Positions 1 to 12,170 of a stretch of DNA of 64,000 bases are shown here, one piece after another. The position numbers and the translations under genes were made by a program. A model generated the notes under the pieces. It worked only from the letters and a program-made list of their open reading frames with translations. It was not told the DNA's origin and ran no database searches. Origin of the DNA: Escarpia spicata (lineage: Eukaryota; Annelida; Polychaeta; Sabellida; Siboglinidae). Numbering within the stretch: the stretch's first letter is position 1; every line of letters starts with the position of its first letter. The stretch is from NCBI GenBank assembly GCA_963995525.1, contig OZ023218.1, positions 47,086,897 through 47,150,896 of the forward strand, given 5' to 3'.

Positions 1-405
1 TATGTATATATTATAATTATTATTAATCTATACACATTTTCTGATATATCTAACTAATGGTTAAGTAATAACACCCTGGTAGTTTTTTTTATTAATTTAT
101 TATTAAAAAATTTAGTTAAATGTTGTTATAAATATAATGTCATGATTTTATGAGTTCAATTTTGTGTAGCTCTTTGAGCATTTTATTGATTGGCAATGGC
201 ACTTTGCCAAAAAAATTGTGTTATTAATATTAACTAACATCTGATTATTTCACTGAATGAAGATTAAAAAAGTTATGTTTTTATATTTATAGATTTTTTA
301 ACCATACACGTACATATGATTTCAGTTCAGAGAAGGGCAAATGTGCATAATAAAATACAGTACAAGTCATAATTTGCACACCAATAACACAATGTTTTCC
401 AAATG
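1..405. other. AT-rich gene-free DNA
   Basis: No exon-like ORF, RNA gene or clear repeat boundary is visible. The stretch ends at the TTAA duplication of the adjacent MITE. Confidence 0.5.
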
Positions 406-409
406 TTAA

Positions 410-1118
410 GGCCAGACACCCCTGGTGAAATGGTGTTTTTTTTACAAAAAATACTGAAAATGGTTTTCTGCCAGATTATTATACCTTTGTATGCATACTA
501 TCAATAAAGTTAACTTCTATGACAATTACATACCTCTAAGTGAGTTTTAATCATGGATCAAGCATGTCGATATCATGTAATGAAATCCATTATGCAATCT
601 TTGACAGCCATTTTCTCAAAAAAAAATTTCTGCATTTGGAAACAGGATATCTCTTGGAATAATTATGCTATGTAAATAAAGTTTTCAGTGTTGCATTCAG
701 CATATTCCACTGTGTGCAATGACCAGACACTTTTTTAAAATCATGAATAGTTTGAAAGATATAGCCATATTTGTTGCAAAAAAAAAGATTTTTTGTATTT
801 TACAAAAAAATTATTTAAAAAATTTAAACACATTTCAAAAAATGCTCTGATCATTGCACAATAGACTCTGTAGAGAACATGGATTTGCAAGAATTATACC
901 TATATATGGATTCAATAAAAAGTGGCAGCTTTTCCAAATTTGCCAATATTTGCTCAAAATGGCTGCCATTTTGTTTGTTACCATGGAAACAGGGGGTCTG
1001 GCTGAAAAAAGTTCAATATATATTTTACTCAGTAGGACCCATTTCATGCATTGGGCAGAAAAAATTGAACTGTTTGCACAAATTAAAAAATAATCCTATC
1101 TACCTGCCGTGTCTGGCC
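410..1118. mobile_element. Non-autonomous TTAA-flanked MITE
   Basis: The element begins GGCCAGACAC and ends with the exact reverse complement GTGTCTGGCC (1109-1118). It is flanked on both sides by TTAA (406-409 and 1119-1122). A 4-bp TTAA duplication is typical of piggyBac and Kolobok DNA transposons. The 709-bp interior has no convincing coding capacity, so it is best seen as a MITE moved by a transposase encoded elsewhere. The superfamily cannot be settled from ten terminal bases. Confidence 0.7.
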
Positions 1119-1468
1119 TTAAGTTCAATACAAACAACACTCAGTTATATGTATTTATATATACCATCATCCCTAATTCTTAGATAGTGTAGTCTCTGTT
1201 CTTCAGTTTGCTGAAACCAATTTACTCCTGTATGTCAGACATAGTCCATCAAGAAAACCACGTGAACTTCTCTGTGAGGCATCCATGCATGCTCTTTTCA
1301 CCAGTTGAGTGAATTGGGAATGAAACTGTTTTCAGTGCTCATGACTGACCCAACAACCCTGTGACTCAGGCCCTTAGCCAGAGATCCACAAGGATCAAAA
1401 CATGTGAATCAGGGTTTTTCATCAAGGGTAAATAAAACATGGAACAGGTCAATTGGAAATTTCCTTAC

Positions 1469-1650
1469 CTTCCCTGTGTATGCTGGCTGCCAGACTGAGG
1501 GTGAAGTCTTGGAGGGAATGATCAAACTTGAGCAGTTTCTTTTTGTGCTGACTGTGACCATCCACCAGCTGCTGGTAGACACATCTCTCCATGTCAGTGT
1601 CCAAGAACTCTCCTATCTCCTTCACAACCTCCAGCCGCGTACTCATGCTT
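1469..1650 (-). CDS. Host helical-repeat gene, downstream exon
   Basis: This minus-strand exon is open for about 60 codons. It ends at a strong donor (GGGAAG|GTAAGG) and starts after an acceptor ending in CAG at 1651-1652. The peptide is alpha-helical in composition, with the sequence KEIGEFLDTDMERCVYQQL visible. It lies on the same strand and in series with exons at 4971-10405, so it probably belongs to the same gene. The phase does not join directly to the 4971-5089 exon, so at least one exon between them is missing or unrecognised. Family not recognised. Confidence 0.5.
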
Positions 1651-1659
1651 CTGGCTGAC

Positions 1660-1930
1660 AACAGCTGACACAGTGCAAACACTGCACACTCCCGCACCCT
1701 TCTACAACACAACAACTGACACAGTGCAAACACTGCACACTCCCGCACCCTTCTACAACACAACAGCTGACACAGTGTAAACACTGCACACTCCCGCACC
1801 CTTCTACAACACAACAGTTGACACAGTGCAAACACTGCACACTCCTGCACCCTTCTACAACACAACAGTTGACACAACGTAAACTCCAGCACCTTTCTAC
1901 AACACAACAATGGCTGACACGGTGCAAACA
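1660..1930. repeat. 51-bp minisatellite
   Basis: About five degenerate copies of a 51-bp unit containing CACTGCACACTCCCGCACCC are arranged head to tail, just upstream (in the minus sense) of the exon at 1469-1650. The long cysteine-rich minus-strand ORFs over this block are translations of the repeat, not a gene. Confidence 0.8.
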
Positions 1931-2314
1931 CTGCACTCTCCAACATATCTGCTAAATAAAAATAATAATAATAGGATAAGTTTAATTCTAGACAAAAGTT
2001 TCAGTGGCTAAAATACAGTAACATGTGAACACTAAAACCAGCTCATTAAATAAATGATAATACGTTATTAAAACCGAGGTGCACAATGCAAAGGCAAATA
2101 ACAAATGGAGATAAAATTAATTTAAACGTGAAATAATAACATAACTAAGTTAAAATTATATTAAATTATAATAAATTATAATAAATAAATAAATAATAAA
2201 TGTTTTCACTTTGCCTAGAAGCATCTCGTTTTGGGATGTCAGGTCAGATATATTTACCAATCAGCCTGCAATAATATCTACACCAAAGTGCACACCTTGA
2301 CTCAAACAACAACT

Positions 2315-3958
2315 ACTAGAATGTGACCACGCTATGTACATACATGCAATATGAACGTGACCACACTATGTACTTACATGCAATAGGAACGTGACCACAC
2401 TATGTACTTACATGTAATAGGAATGTGACCACACTATGTACTTACATGTAATAGGAATGTGACCACACTATGTACTTACATGCAGTAGGAATGTGGTGAC
2501 CACATTATGTACTTACAAGCAATAGGAATATGACCACAATATATATTTACATGCAATAGGAATGTGACCACACCATGTACTTACATGCACTAGGAATGTG
2601 ACACACTATGTACTTACATGTAATAGGAATGTGACCACATTATGTACTTACACGCAATAGGAATGTGTCCACACTATGTACTTACATGCAGTAGGAATGT
2701 GGTGACCACATTATGTACTTACAAGCAATAGGAATATGACCACAATATATATTTACATGCAATAGGAATGTGACCACACCATGTACTTACATGCACTAGG
2801 AATGTGACACACCATGTACTTACATGCAATAGGAATGTGACCACACCATGTACTTACATGCAATAGGAATGTGACCACACTATGTACTTACATGCAATAG
2901 GAATGTGACCACACTATGTACTTACATGCCATAGGAATGTGACCACACTATGTCCTTACATGTAATAGGAATGTGACCACACTATGTACTTACATGCAAT
3001 AGGAATGTGACCACACTATGTACTTACATGCAATAGGAATGTGACCACACTATGTACTTACATGCAATAGGAATGTGACCACACTATGTACTTACATGTA
3101 ATAGGAATGTGACCACACTATGTACTTACATGCAATAGGAATGTGACCACACTATGTACTTACATGCAATAGGAATGTGACCACACTATGTACTTACATG
3201 TAATAGGAATGTGACCACACTATGTACTTACATGTAATAGGAATGTGACCACACTATGTACTTACATGCAATAGGAATGTGACCACACTATGTACTTACA
3301 TGCAATAGAAATGTGACCACACTATGTACTTACATGTAATAGGAATGTGACCACACTATGTACTTACATGCAATAGGAATGTGACCACACTATGTACTTA
3401 CATGCAATTGGAATGTGACTACACTATGTACTTACATGCAATAGAAATGTGACCACACTATGTACTTACATGCAATTGGAATGTGACCACACTATGTACT
3501 TACATGCAATAGAAATGTGACCACACTATGTACTTACATGCAATAGGAATGTGACCACACTATGTACTTACATGCAATTGGAATGTGACTACACTATGTA
3601 CTTACATGCAATATAAATGTGACCACACTGTGTACTTTCATGCACTAGGAATGTGACCACACTATGTACTTACATGCAATAGAAATGTGACCACACTATG
3701 TACTTACATGCAATAGGAATGTGACCACACTATGTACTTACATGCAATAGGAATGTGACCACACTATGTACTTACATGTAATAGGAATGTGACCACACTA
3801 TGTACTTAGATGCAATAGGAATGTGACCACACTATGTACTTACATGCCATAGGAATGTGACCACACTATGTACTTACATGTAATAGGAATGTGACCACAC
3901 TATGTACTTACATGCAATAGGAATGTGACCACACTATGTACTTACATGCAATTGGAAT
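2315..3958. repeat. 34-bp minisatellite, about 48 copies
   Basis: This is a head-to-tail array of a 34-bp unit containing ATGTGACCACACTATGTACT followed by TACATGCAATAGGA. Copies differ by one or a few substitutions. A larger block with the GTGGTGACCACATT variant at about 2490 recurs near 2700, so higher-order duplication occurred. It lies within the presumed intron of the minus-strand host gene. There are no spacers, so it is not a CRISPR. Confidence 0.95.
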
Positions 3959-4149
3959 CGAGCCACAAGGACAGGACGCAAGGCAGGACATGAGCCCGTA
4001 AGACACTGAGACAGCCCCTGGACCTTGTCAGTGACACGAGCATCAGAAGCACCTGCTTCTGGAGGTGACTGTAAGAACACATTGCTGGGGGTCATCTCAC
4101 AATACCTTGGCCAACAGTGGCACAGGCAGGTAAAAGGGACAGGGAAACG

Positions 4150-4440
4150 GTAAGTTGTTACATAGCACAGTATCAGTCCTTAGGACTGCTCAAGGTGCTT
4201 TACACGTTACGCCCTGGCAGACCTGTTCAATCAAACACTTTTCTGGGAAGCATTCAGCCATGCTGCAATTAGTGTGTGAAGACTTTTCATACAAAGATAT
4301 GCACCACTGTCTGGTACTCATTCATACAGCTGGGGGAACCGAAGCATCGCACAGTGAATGAACTAGCCCAAGGTTCGATATGGCTGCACAGGATTCAAAC
4401 TTAAGTTCTCTTAATTGAGAGTCCAATGCTCTATCTACTA
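4150..4440. repeat. Dispersed repeat, copy 1
   Basis: The sequence from about 4165 (CAGTATCAGTCCTTAGGACT onward, including CCCTGGCAGACCTGTTCAAT) recurs with substitutions at about 5738-5950. The two copies are in the same orientation, one on each side of exons of the host gene. Type unknown; possibly SINE-like. Confidence 0.6.
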
Positions 4441-4970
4441 TGCCACTGCACTTCACATTAAGTGGGGCTTTGTCAAAGGTCAATCAAATAAAAAAAATCA
4501 AACATAAAAAATTCAATTCGAAGTAGAAATACACTAAATACACACACACATTTCAATTGTCAAGAATTCAAATGGAAAGGGAGAAAGTGTGTAGAAGTGC
4601 ATCACTTAATACACACTTCCTCCAATATCAATATAACATGCATTGCAAAGCAAGTTTTTGTGACTTTTCTCTGCAGTTAATTAGATAACTGGCTCAGAAA
4701 AGTGGCATTTATATGTACAAATATTCAGTCACATTCAACCTTTCTTGCAAGCCCTGATTTTTAGTTTTGTTCAATGCAAAAATGTTCAAGAATTTGAAAC
4801 ACTGAGTGAAAGCATGACTAAGTGTCTGAGTAGTTTTCTATTTGAGAACACGAGTAAAACTTAATATGTTAGTGCTTAATATTTGATTAGTATGCAATAA
4901 ACAGCTTGCTCATCTGTTTCTAGTGTCAGTGAGTATATAAATGACTAAGTGGTACAATTTAGCAGCCTAC

Positions 4971-5089
4971 CACTGGCCATGCTTCAGTATGTCTGTAAGA
5001 GTGGGGAAGACGTTCGTGTCCAGCACAGAGGCCATGTCAGTCTCATCTCGGTGACATAAGAGTTCCCCAAATATCTCCATGTACAGTTC
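4971..5089 (-). CDS. Host helical-repeat gene, exon
   Basis: A 119-bp minus-strand exon between an acceptor (CATCACAG|GAACTG) and a donor (CAGTG|GTAGGC). It starts in phase 0 and ends in phase 2. The peptide begins ELYMEIFGELLCHRDETDMA and looks like an armadillo/HEAT-type helix pair. It is preceded on the minus strand by the phase-0 exon at 5464-5688, so the two can be spliced in frame. Confidence 0.6.
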
Positions 5090-5229
5090 CTGTGATGAAG
5101 AAAATAACACTGGACAGATATATTACATATAATTTGGGAAACAGTCTGTGATGCAACTTAATTAGCAGCATTTATTACCAAATAGCCTCAAAATACAACA
5201 TTAACATAAACTGACCATTTAGGGCATTG

Positions 5230-5312
5230 CAAAATTTACATTCTCTCTCCTCCTCTTTTCTCTCTCTCTGCTCTCCTCTCTCTTCTTCCTCTCCCCTCTC
5301 TTCTTCTCAGGA
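5230..5312. repeat. CT-rich low-complexity tract
   Basis: Pyrimidine-rich (CTCTCC)n-like DNA inside an intron of the minus-strand gene. Confidence 0.7.
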
Positions 5313-5463
5313 AGTATTCAGCCACAGTATAAGTATGATGGGGTTGGAAACTATGTGTATAATAACTATATAATTTTATTATTATTATGTGATGGGTTCA
5401 GCCAACTATAAATCTGTCTAAATTTCAAGAACTCCTAAAATTAATAAGAAATGATGTGCTCAC

Positions 5464-5688
5464 CCGTAATCTTCCATGCATGTTCTTCAATGAGTCTATG
5501 TCATCCAAGGCATTGTTGCGAATGTAAGGGATAAAGAACGCATGTCTGGCCAGCGTACGCAGCACACATGCACATCCATACGTAGTCGCCTCATCAACAC
5601 TTGTCCTCAGTCGCTGTAAGATCGCTGCAAGTCCCGTCTCCACCATCGTGGTCAGCCACAGTCCAGCGTGATCTTCCCTCGTCACCAT
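5464..5688 (-). CDS. Host helical-repeat gene, exon
   Basis: A 225-bp (75-codon) minus-strand exon, phase 0 at both ends. The acceptor is GTGGCAGTAG|ATGGTG and the donor GATTACGG|GTGAGC. The peptide includes LAAILQRLRTSVDEATTYGC and LRTLARHAFFIPYIRNNALD, a leucine-rich helical pattern typical of armadillo-like repeats. I infer a scaffold-type protein; I do not recognise the family. Confidence 0.65.
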
Positions 5689-5737
5689 CTACTGCCACGA
5701 GAACCTCGTATTTAAAAAAGGTAAGTTCTATATAGTT

Positions 5738-5950
5738 GCAGTATCCAGTCCTTAGGTCTGCTCAAGGCTCTTTACATTTTACTCCCTGGCAGACCTGTTC
5801 AATTGCATACCATCTCGACTTCTCTGGAAAGCATTCAGCCACACTGCAATTAATGCACAAAGACTATTCATACATAAATATGCCCCAGTGTCTATAGCTA
5901 GGTACTCATTCATACAGCTGAGTGAATTGGAGCAACATGAAGTGAAGAAA
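5738..5950. repeat. Dispersed repeat, copy 2
   Basis: Degenerate direct copy of the repeat at 4150-4440, sharing the CAGTCCTTAGG and CCTGGCAGACCTGTTCAATT blocks. Confidence 0.6.
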
Positions 5951-6679
5951 CTCTCGACTGAGACATTAAGAGAACACTAAAGGACTTAACATGTTCATAT
6001 TTGCTAACTTAGGGAGTCTTTATTGAACAAATTGGTGGGCCAGAGGAATGGAGGAACACACCTTGATTAGAAATCCAACCCATCTTAAACTCCTGTGCAC
6101 TGAAATCTAATCTTTGTTTTGTACACTGATAAAACATTATTGTTTGGAAAATGTTGTATATCGAAAATGTACCCTATACTAAATCTTCAATACTGAAATA
6201 TAACCCACCCACAAATCCAGTGCACTGAAAACTGAGTCCATCACAGATTATTCCCCCCTAAACCCCCCATGGCCATGTTAAAACTGGATTTAAAATCTCC
6301 CAAAATACGATGGGAGCAAAGACAATGTTCATTATAATATTAATGAGACTAAAGATCTCTGTAATAGATCAGTATCCAAACTGTCTAAACAAGTTTCATT
6401 ACATGATCACTGGGAGCCATCAATTAAATACTGGCATTATATTAGCAGCACACAAAGATGTTCATTGTATTTTATTTACGCATACACGTTGACATAAACT
6501 GTGCATTGCATAGCTCGGGTAAATAACTAACTATGTGACCTGTATTTAAGCATCAGAAATAAAATATTCTGATCTCCATGAAAGTAACTGTTAAGTCACA
6601 AAGCAAGCCATCATTTAATTAACTCATGATGACAAAGTTAATTACAAACCTTAACATATGAAAAACTGTTGAACTTCAC

Positions 6680-6840
6680 ATTATGATCACCTCAATAATA
6701 CAGCCACCTTGCAAAGACAGTCCCAAGTTACAAACAGTAAAATATAGGAAATTTGTCCTGCTAATAAGGTCACCTCACTAATAAGGTCAATTTTGTTCAG
6801 TCCCAAGGGTGACCTTAATAGAGAGGTTTGACTGTAGTAA
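6680..6840. repeat. Dispersed repeat abutting an exon
   Basis: The text around 6770-6840 (AATAAGGTCACC, then TTTGACTGTAG) resembles DNA at 62038-62080 (GAGGTGACCATAAACCGAGG then TTCAACTGTA). It is therefore a dispersed element. It ends at the presumed exon boundary near 6842. Confidence 0.45.
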
Positions 6841-6841
6841 G

Positions 6842-7074
6842 AAAGTTGTACAAGTGCCTGTTCTATGACGTCAGTGACATGTCTATGGAGCTGTCTGGAG
6901 GACTGACACTGCAGCATTGACAGCAGCTTGTCAAGAGTGCCGTGGTTGAGGAATGTGACAACGTTTCTGTTGTGTCGACACAACTGCTGCACAGTGAGGA
7001 GACTGATGCCTCGTAGACCAATGTCTTGATGACTCAGTAGTTCTTCTAACTGCCAACACACATTGGCTGCATTA
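6842..7074 (-). CDS. Host helical-repeat gene, exon (ends approximate)
   Basis: A minus-strand open segment encoding an armadillo-like peptide that includes NVCWQLEELLSHQDIGLRGI and NVVTFLNHGTLDKLLSML. An acceptor-like CACTACCAG precedes it at 7075-7076. No clear donor was found at the lower end, where a dispersed repeat begins. It lies in order with the other exons of this gene. Confidence 0.5.
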
Positions 7075-7249
7075 CTGGTAGTGATATCAATCGATCGATC
7101 CATCTATCCATCCATCAATCAATCTTTATTTCAGATAAAAAACGTACATTCAATATAGATCATGTGCATAATAAAAAATATTTTAAAAAGTTTATTAGTG
7201 TATTAGAGTTCCTGCATATATCATATGTATGATACAAAACATACACGAT

Positions 7250-7420
7250 CTGATCGACTTGTGTTTGTGTATGGATATGCATGTGTACACATGCATGCAC
7301 ATCGTGTGTGAATGTGCACTTGTTTGCCTGTCTGTGTACATGTGTGGATGTGCGTGTGTGCATGTGCGTTTATGTTTGTACGTGGGCATATAGGTGTGTG
7401 TGCGTGCTTGTGAGCACCAT
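7250..7420. repeat. TG-rich low-complexity DNA
   Basis: Imperfect (TGTG/TATG)n-rich DNA. The ORFs on both strands here have cysteine/valine- or histidine/threonine-rich translations typical of simple sequence. The surrounding stretch 7090-8230 shows nothing else. Confidence 0.7.
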
Positions 7421-8239
7421 ACAGATACCAACTCTACTAGTGTTTTTATTTCAGACAAGCATTGTGTCTATACTGGAAAACAGTACATCGATAAAAACAT
7501 CCATATAAAATAGAAACATAAAGATAAAAAATAAATATGTTAATAAAAACAGGATATTTAAAAATTATACAGAGCCTTGAACCACTGATGCCACAATTGC
7601 GACGTACTGTATATGTAACAATACTCTGAATAATTGTATTAACAGACCTGTTAATCCTCGTGATTGAGCTAAAAACAGATGTTCTGATAACACATTTACA
7701 TGATTTTACAGTTTGATGGTATAACTCACATTTTTTGTTTATTTTGGGATAATCTCACTTTAGTGCCAAAATCTACTGCCAGACCGATATTTCAAAGTTA
7801 GAAAAACATCGCTCTTTTTCCAACTGTACTACCATAACCAAATTTTTTTTTTAATCCAACAAAAAAGTAATCAGTAAATATAACCTATAATTAAAAAATT
7901 ATCCAACTATGGAACAATTCCCTTCTCCATTACTCCATACACTCCCCCCATGAGTGCAACATGAGGGGAGTTCATGGCATTACATCCTAATTTAATTCTA
8001 TTCCATCACACCACTTTTTATGCAATATTAATTGGCACCAATGTTCTATAGCACATGTAACTGTGTTTTACTTTCATAATCTATTAGCATGTTTATAATT
8101 TTGGTCCTATAAAACGTAATAACGTTGTCCTGAAATTTAAGCTGTATTTGAAATTATTTGCATTAGAAGCTTGAAAGTTAATAGTTATTTGCTAAAGGCC
8201 ACAAAGGGCCAGCCTTATTTGGCACTTTGAATAATGACA

Positions 8240-8412
8240 GCCATGACCATGTGTAGGCTTGATGAGACGAACCCGTATCAGCTGCTCTGGGTTCACGGTG
8301 TCATTGCCATGGTAACTCAGGATGAGGTTTCTCAGCACAACTATGCTTCTTTTGTTGGCAGGTTTTTTCTCATACAGCACAAACACTCGCAGCAGTTGAT
8401 CCAATTTCAAAC
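8240..8412 (-). CDS. Host helical-repeat gene, exon (3' end approximate)
   Basis: The exon starts at 8412 after an excellent acceptor (ATTGTTTCAG|GTTTGA). Its phase (two bases first) joins the preceding exon, which ends after GAT-G, without a break. The peptide reads LKLDQLLRVFVLYEKKPANK then RSIVVLRNLILSYHGNDTVN, again helical. The donor is not obvious, so the lower boundary is uncertain. Confidence 0.55.
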
Positions 8413-9127
8413 CTGAAACAATATTGCCAGCGTCTTAACTAAAATTCCCCTTACATGGTTAGATGAGGAAAACAGGTGTTATTGGGGATAGCCGATGATT
8501 GAATAATTAGCTAAGGGTAATAAATGTAGGGCCCACATATATTGCGAGGTGTAAAACACTTGTGGCCTTATTATTTGTCATTTGTTGCACATACACGTTT
8601 ACCGATACCTACAAAAATACAGTAAACGTCAGATATAATTAATTGCTTGCATGGACCAGCCAATTTATGTTACATCTGAAATTCATTAGATCTTAAATTG
8701 ACCACCAACTCACTCATATTGATAGAAATAGGCTTGGACAAATAAATGAATAAGAAACTTGCAATCCTGTGCTTGATCTAAGTGGTGAGAAACATACTTT
8801 ATTCCGTAGTATTCAACAAAAATTTTAAACATGGGTCAACTAGTATTTTTTGCTTGTATTTTAATTTCACATCATCAGTTTGTTATATCAACGATTATAT
8901 TTCAATGGATTTTGGCCATTGGGACTGACAGAATTGTTCGCTATATCTGAATTTGTTAAAATAAAATATATTACATACTCGCAGAAATTCATCAGAAATT
9001 CAATAACAAAAAATCCGGATCAATTCATTTATTCATTATAAGCAAGAAATCGTTACGAGTGAATTCATTATATCACAGGTTTATTGTATCTATACACAAG
9101 TTGGTCACATGTAGTGAGAAAGCCTAC

Positions 9128-9357
9128 CATCTTGTTCTGACGTTTCTTCTGTTTTGTCCACTGTTGGTGTACGACTAACTGGCTGGCTGGTCTTGTCACA
9201 AGTACAGACGCCGCAGATGATGGGGTATCGACGAGGGGATGACTTACACAGGGTGTCCCCCATGCGGTAGAGAATGGTCAACCCATCCTCATAATCTTCG
9301 TCCCCAGGGACGGGCTGACAGGGTGTCTGATGTGGGATGTAGTTCACATCTGCAATG
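9128..9357 (-). CDS. Host helical-repeat gene, exon 2
   Basis: A minus-strand exon with acceptor GTGAGCAG|CATTGC at 9358-9359 and donor AGATG|GTAGGC at 9127. It accepts the AG left by exon 1 (phase 2) and leaves phase 1 for the exon at 8412. The peptide contains DVNYIPHQTPCQPVPGDEDY and YPIICGVCTCDKTS, a short cysteine cluster. Three consecutive exons joining in compatible phase is the main evidence for this gene. Confidence 0.65.
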
Positions 9358-10292
9358 CTGCTCACAGAAAACATGTGCTATAGTGTTTTGTTATTAGTTG
9401 TAGCATGGTGCTAGGTGACAAGGGGTGAAGTATATCTACCCTGTTTGGTACTATATTTAGGGAGGCACAGCTGCTTTTGGCCTTTTAACACGATTAAGTC
9501 TGAACAGGCACAATTGAAAATAATTCAACAGTGCCTGGTTTGATCATCTAAAACCAATTCAAACATTTACACAATCTGGTGGATACTAGATACCAAGTAA
9601 TAGTATAGTAACATTTTTTGTGAAAAGATTATAAAATGACTGTAGTGGAAAACTGAAATCAAGGAAGGAGTTGAAATGTAGTACTTCAACTCGTTTGCAT
9701 CTTCTAGGATGCCATGTAGCAGATTACAAATTACAGTATTACCATTGTTATCTTGTCAAAAATCTGTTTTTGCCTGAAAAGCTATAAAACCATGTAAACA
9801 TTATTTGGCAGTTGTTTCTGATAGAATACTTGACATTTTTAATTTAATATACTGACACAATTGTTTTTCAGAAAAGTTCATTAAAATGATGATTAAATCA
9901 AAACGATGATTAAACATTGTCAATTTAAGCACAACTGAACGTGTTAATGCCATCAAGTGCATTGTAAACATTACACAAAATAATTATACATTGTATTTAA
10001 TGACAGATTAAAACGTTGGGTAAACAAACATTACCAATGCGAATAAATTAAATATTTATAGAACATAATTTTTTTTCTATTTTCATAAACATATATATAT
10101 ATATACATTACATATTGTGTGATCTTAATATGCATTTCTTTAAATATTTTAAAAACACATGCAACATACAAAGGATCTGTCAAGATTAATCAGTTTTACA
10201 ATTTGTAAAATTTTGCATCCATTACATGTATTAGTAATAATTAGCAAGTCAAATGTATGTATAAAAATGTTGCTGAAGGTAGAATTACCCAC

Positions 10293-10405
10293 CTGTTGGA
10301 TTGATTCCACATGCCCGTGTACACGTGGGGCGCTGTCTCGAGCTGAAGCACCGACTGACCAATAAGACAAAGATTCACTGCGGCACCGCCCTGCCCAGGC
10401 ATCAT
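10293..10405 (-). CDS. Host helical-repeat gene, exon 1 with start codon
   Basis: Two adjacent ATG codons (10405 and 10402, minus strand) open a 113-bp coding exon ending at a near-consensus donor (CAACAG|GTGGGT). The peptide begins MMPGQGGAAVNLCLIGQSVL. It joins in frame to the exon at 9357. The gene product would be an ARM/HEAT-like scaffold of unknown role. Transcription would start above 10405; no TATA box was identified. Confidence 0.55.
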
Positions 10406-10439
10406 GTTGCCTAGTCTACCACCTTTCATAAATGTTACT

Positions 10440-12170
10440 TGCAACCAAACACAAGGTAAACTCTACTTGTGTGCATACTGAGGCTGCACTCCAGCCAGCA
10501 ATATGTTATTTTAGTCGCATAAAGACCAAGGCGAGTGACGACAGTCGACACAATAGTTTCAGTGACAAGGACCTGTAAAAAATGAAAAGAATTATCGACA
10601 TCGAGACTTGCATTCAGGCCATGCTACTGAAGATTATGCCAGTGAATAAATGAGTAACGTAAATACAAGACTCAAACCACAAGACTGTGTGAAAATAAGG
10701 TAGTCATAGTGTCATATTTCGGCAGCAGAATATGCATAACAAAAATGCGCATCCGATACAAAAGCATTACAATTTGGCAGAGACCCTATTGTCAGGCTGT
10801 GTCATGTCTTTGCATATCTGTAGCTGTCTAACTGTCATCCTCTGGATTCCTGCTAATCAATCATATGTTGTGTGCACAAGTAAACAAAAGGTGGCTACAC
10901 TCTGTTGGGGTTAGTTGAACCCAGTGTCATTACATCTATAAATCTAACCCAATTGGACTAGCTGTTGTGATCTTGTGTAAACAATTTATCTTACCCATTT
11001 ACCCAGCCATTTGACGTTTGTGTTATTACACATCAGGTAAACTTGTGGATACTATTACATGGTGTAAAATTGTGGAATGTAATAAAAACAAACTGTTCAG
11101 CTACAAATAATAAATTATGATGATTATCATAATCATCATATTATATGCAGTTGAATTTATGTTATGCAATACATGTCATATGGCATTGAATCCAATCAAT
11201 GACAATCACACTTAATCATTGACTGAGTCGACAATGATTCGACTCGAGGAGTCGAGACTCGAGTTGACTCTGTTGAAAAGTTGAACTTGAAGTTGGAACT
11301 TGGGTGTGAATCGAGTTTGACTTCGTAACATACTGTCACCTGTGATAATCATAATGTTGTTATACTCCCATGGAAACTTGGAAGATCTAGTGGCGATCTC
11401 CGATCGAATCAAAGGCAAACAAATGTGCCATCTGTTTTGTCTGTTCAACATATGATTGACGACACGACATTTAGAACGTACATGATAAATAAATTAAAAA
11501 CACAAATTCATGCGTTGTCGCTCATGTTCAAAAGGAGGCAATTACTAAGTGTCGCAAAAGAAATATTTACCGACAAAGAATAGATGCGTATGCGTTACGT
11601 GCTACTTGTAAGACAAAGTATACTTATCTCACTTTTTCACAACCAATCTAGTTAAATGTGGTGCCACATTTGGTTGTTTAAGAAATCAGAAATAAATAAT
11701 GTGAAATGCATTTTTATCTAAGATGTTCAACATTTTCGGTGGCGCACATTCCCATGCGACATCAAAGCTTCAAAATGGCAGAAAAGGTGCCTTCTGCGGA
11801 AACAAGAATAACAACACATTGCAGTAATGTTACTAATTTGTTCATTATACCGTACATTTTCGTGCATTAAATTTTAGTAGTGACCTTTCCTGTTCAACAG
11901 TATGATTTATTTGTGCACTAGGCAGCATTTCTAGCCTACTGGCTTTCCCAGCTAGACCATACTGTCCAGTCATAGTCGTAGACGGTATATTATATACGTA
12001 ACATAGTAGCGGCGGGTCCGGCTTTAGCAATTTTAGCTGCGAGTGCTAGTGGTTGTGCCTATGTGTCGTGTCGGAACTCGGAACACTAGGCTGGCATTCA
12101 CTAAAGCATTTCCGTAGCTACCCGAACCGGCACTCGTGTGGAATTCGGCCCCAACTTCGATATCGTTGTT
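10440..12170. other. Gene-free upstream region
   Basis: I see no supported exon or RNA gene. A cluster of GAGTCGA-type short repeats (11220-11290) is the only local structure. The region lies between the 5' end of the minus-strand host gene and the inverted-repeat element. Confidence 0.4.

Noticed and set aside
1449..1946. Cysteine-rich repeat protein on the minus strand
   Set aside because: The Cys-rich part is the 51-bp minisatellite in translation; only the 1469-1650 part looks like an exon.
2315..3958. CRISPR-like array
   Set aside because: 34-bp units are contiguous without unique spacers, in a eukaryotic intron.
11774..11830. ATG GCA GAA... as first exon of PCNP
   Set aside because: Attractive N-terminus, but no splice donor follows and it lies outside the inverted-repeat block, far from exon 2.
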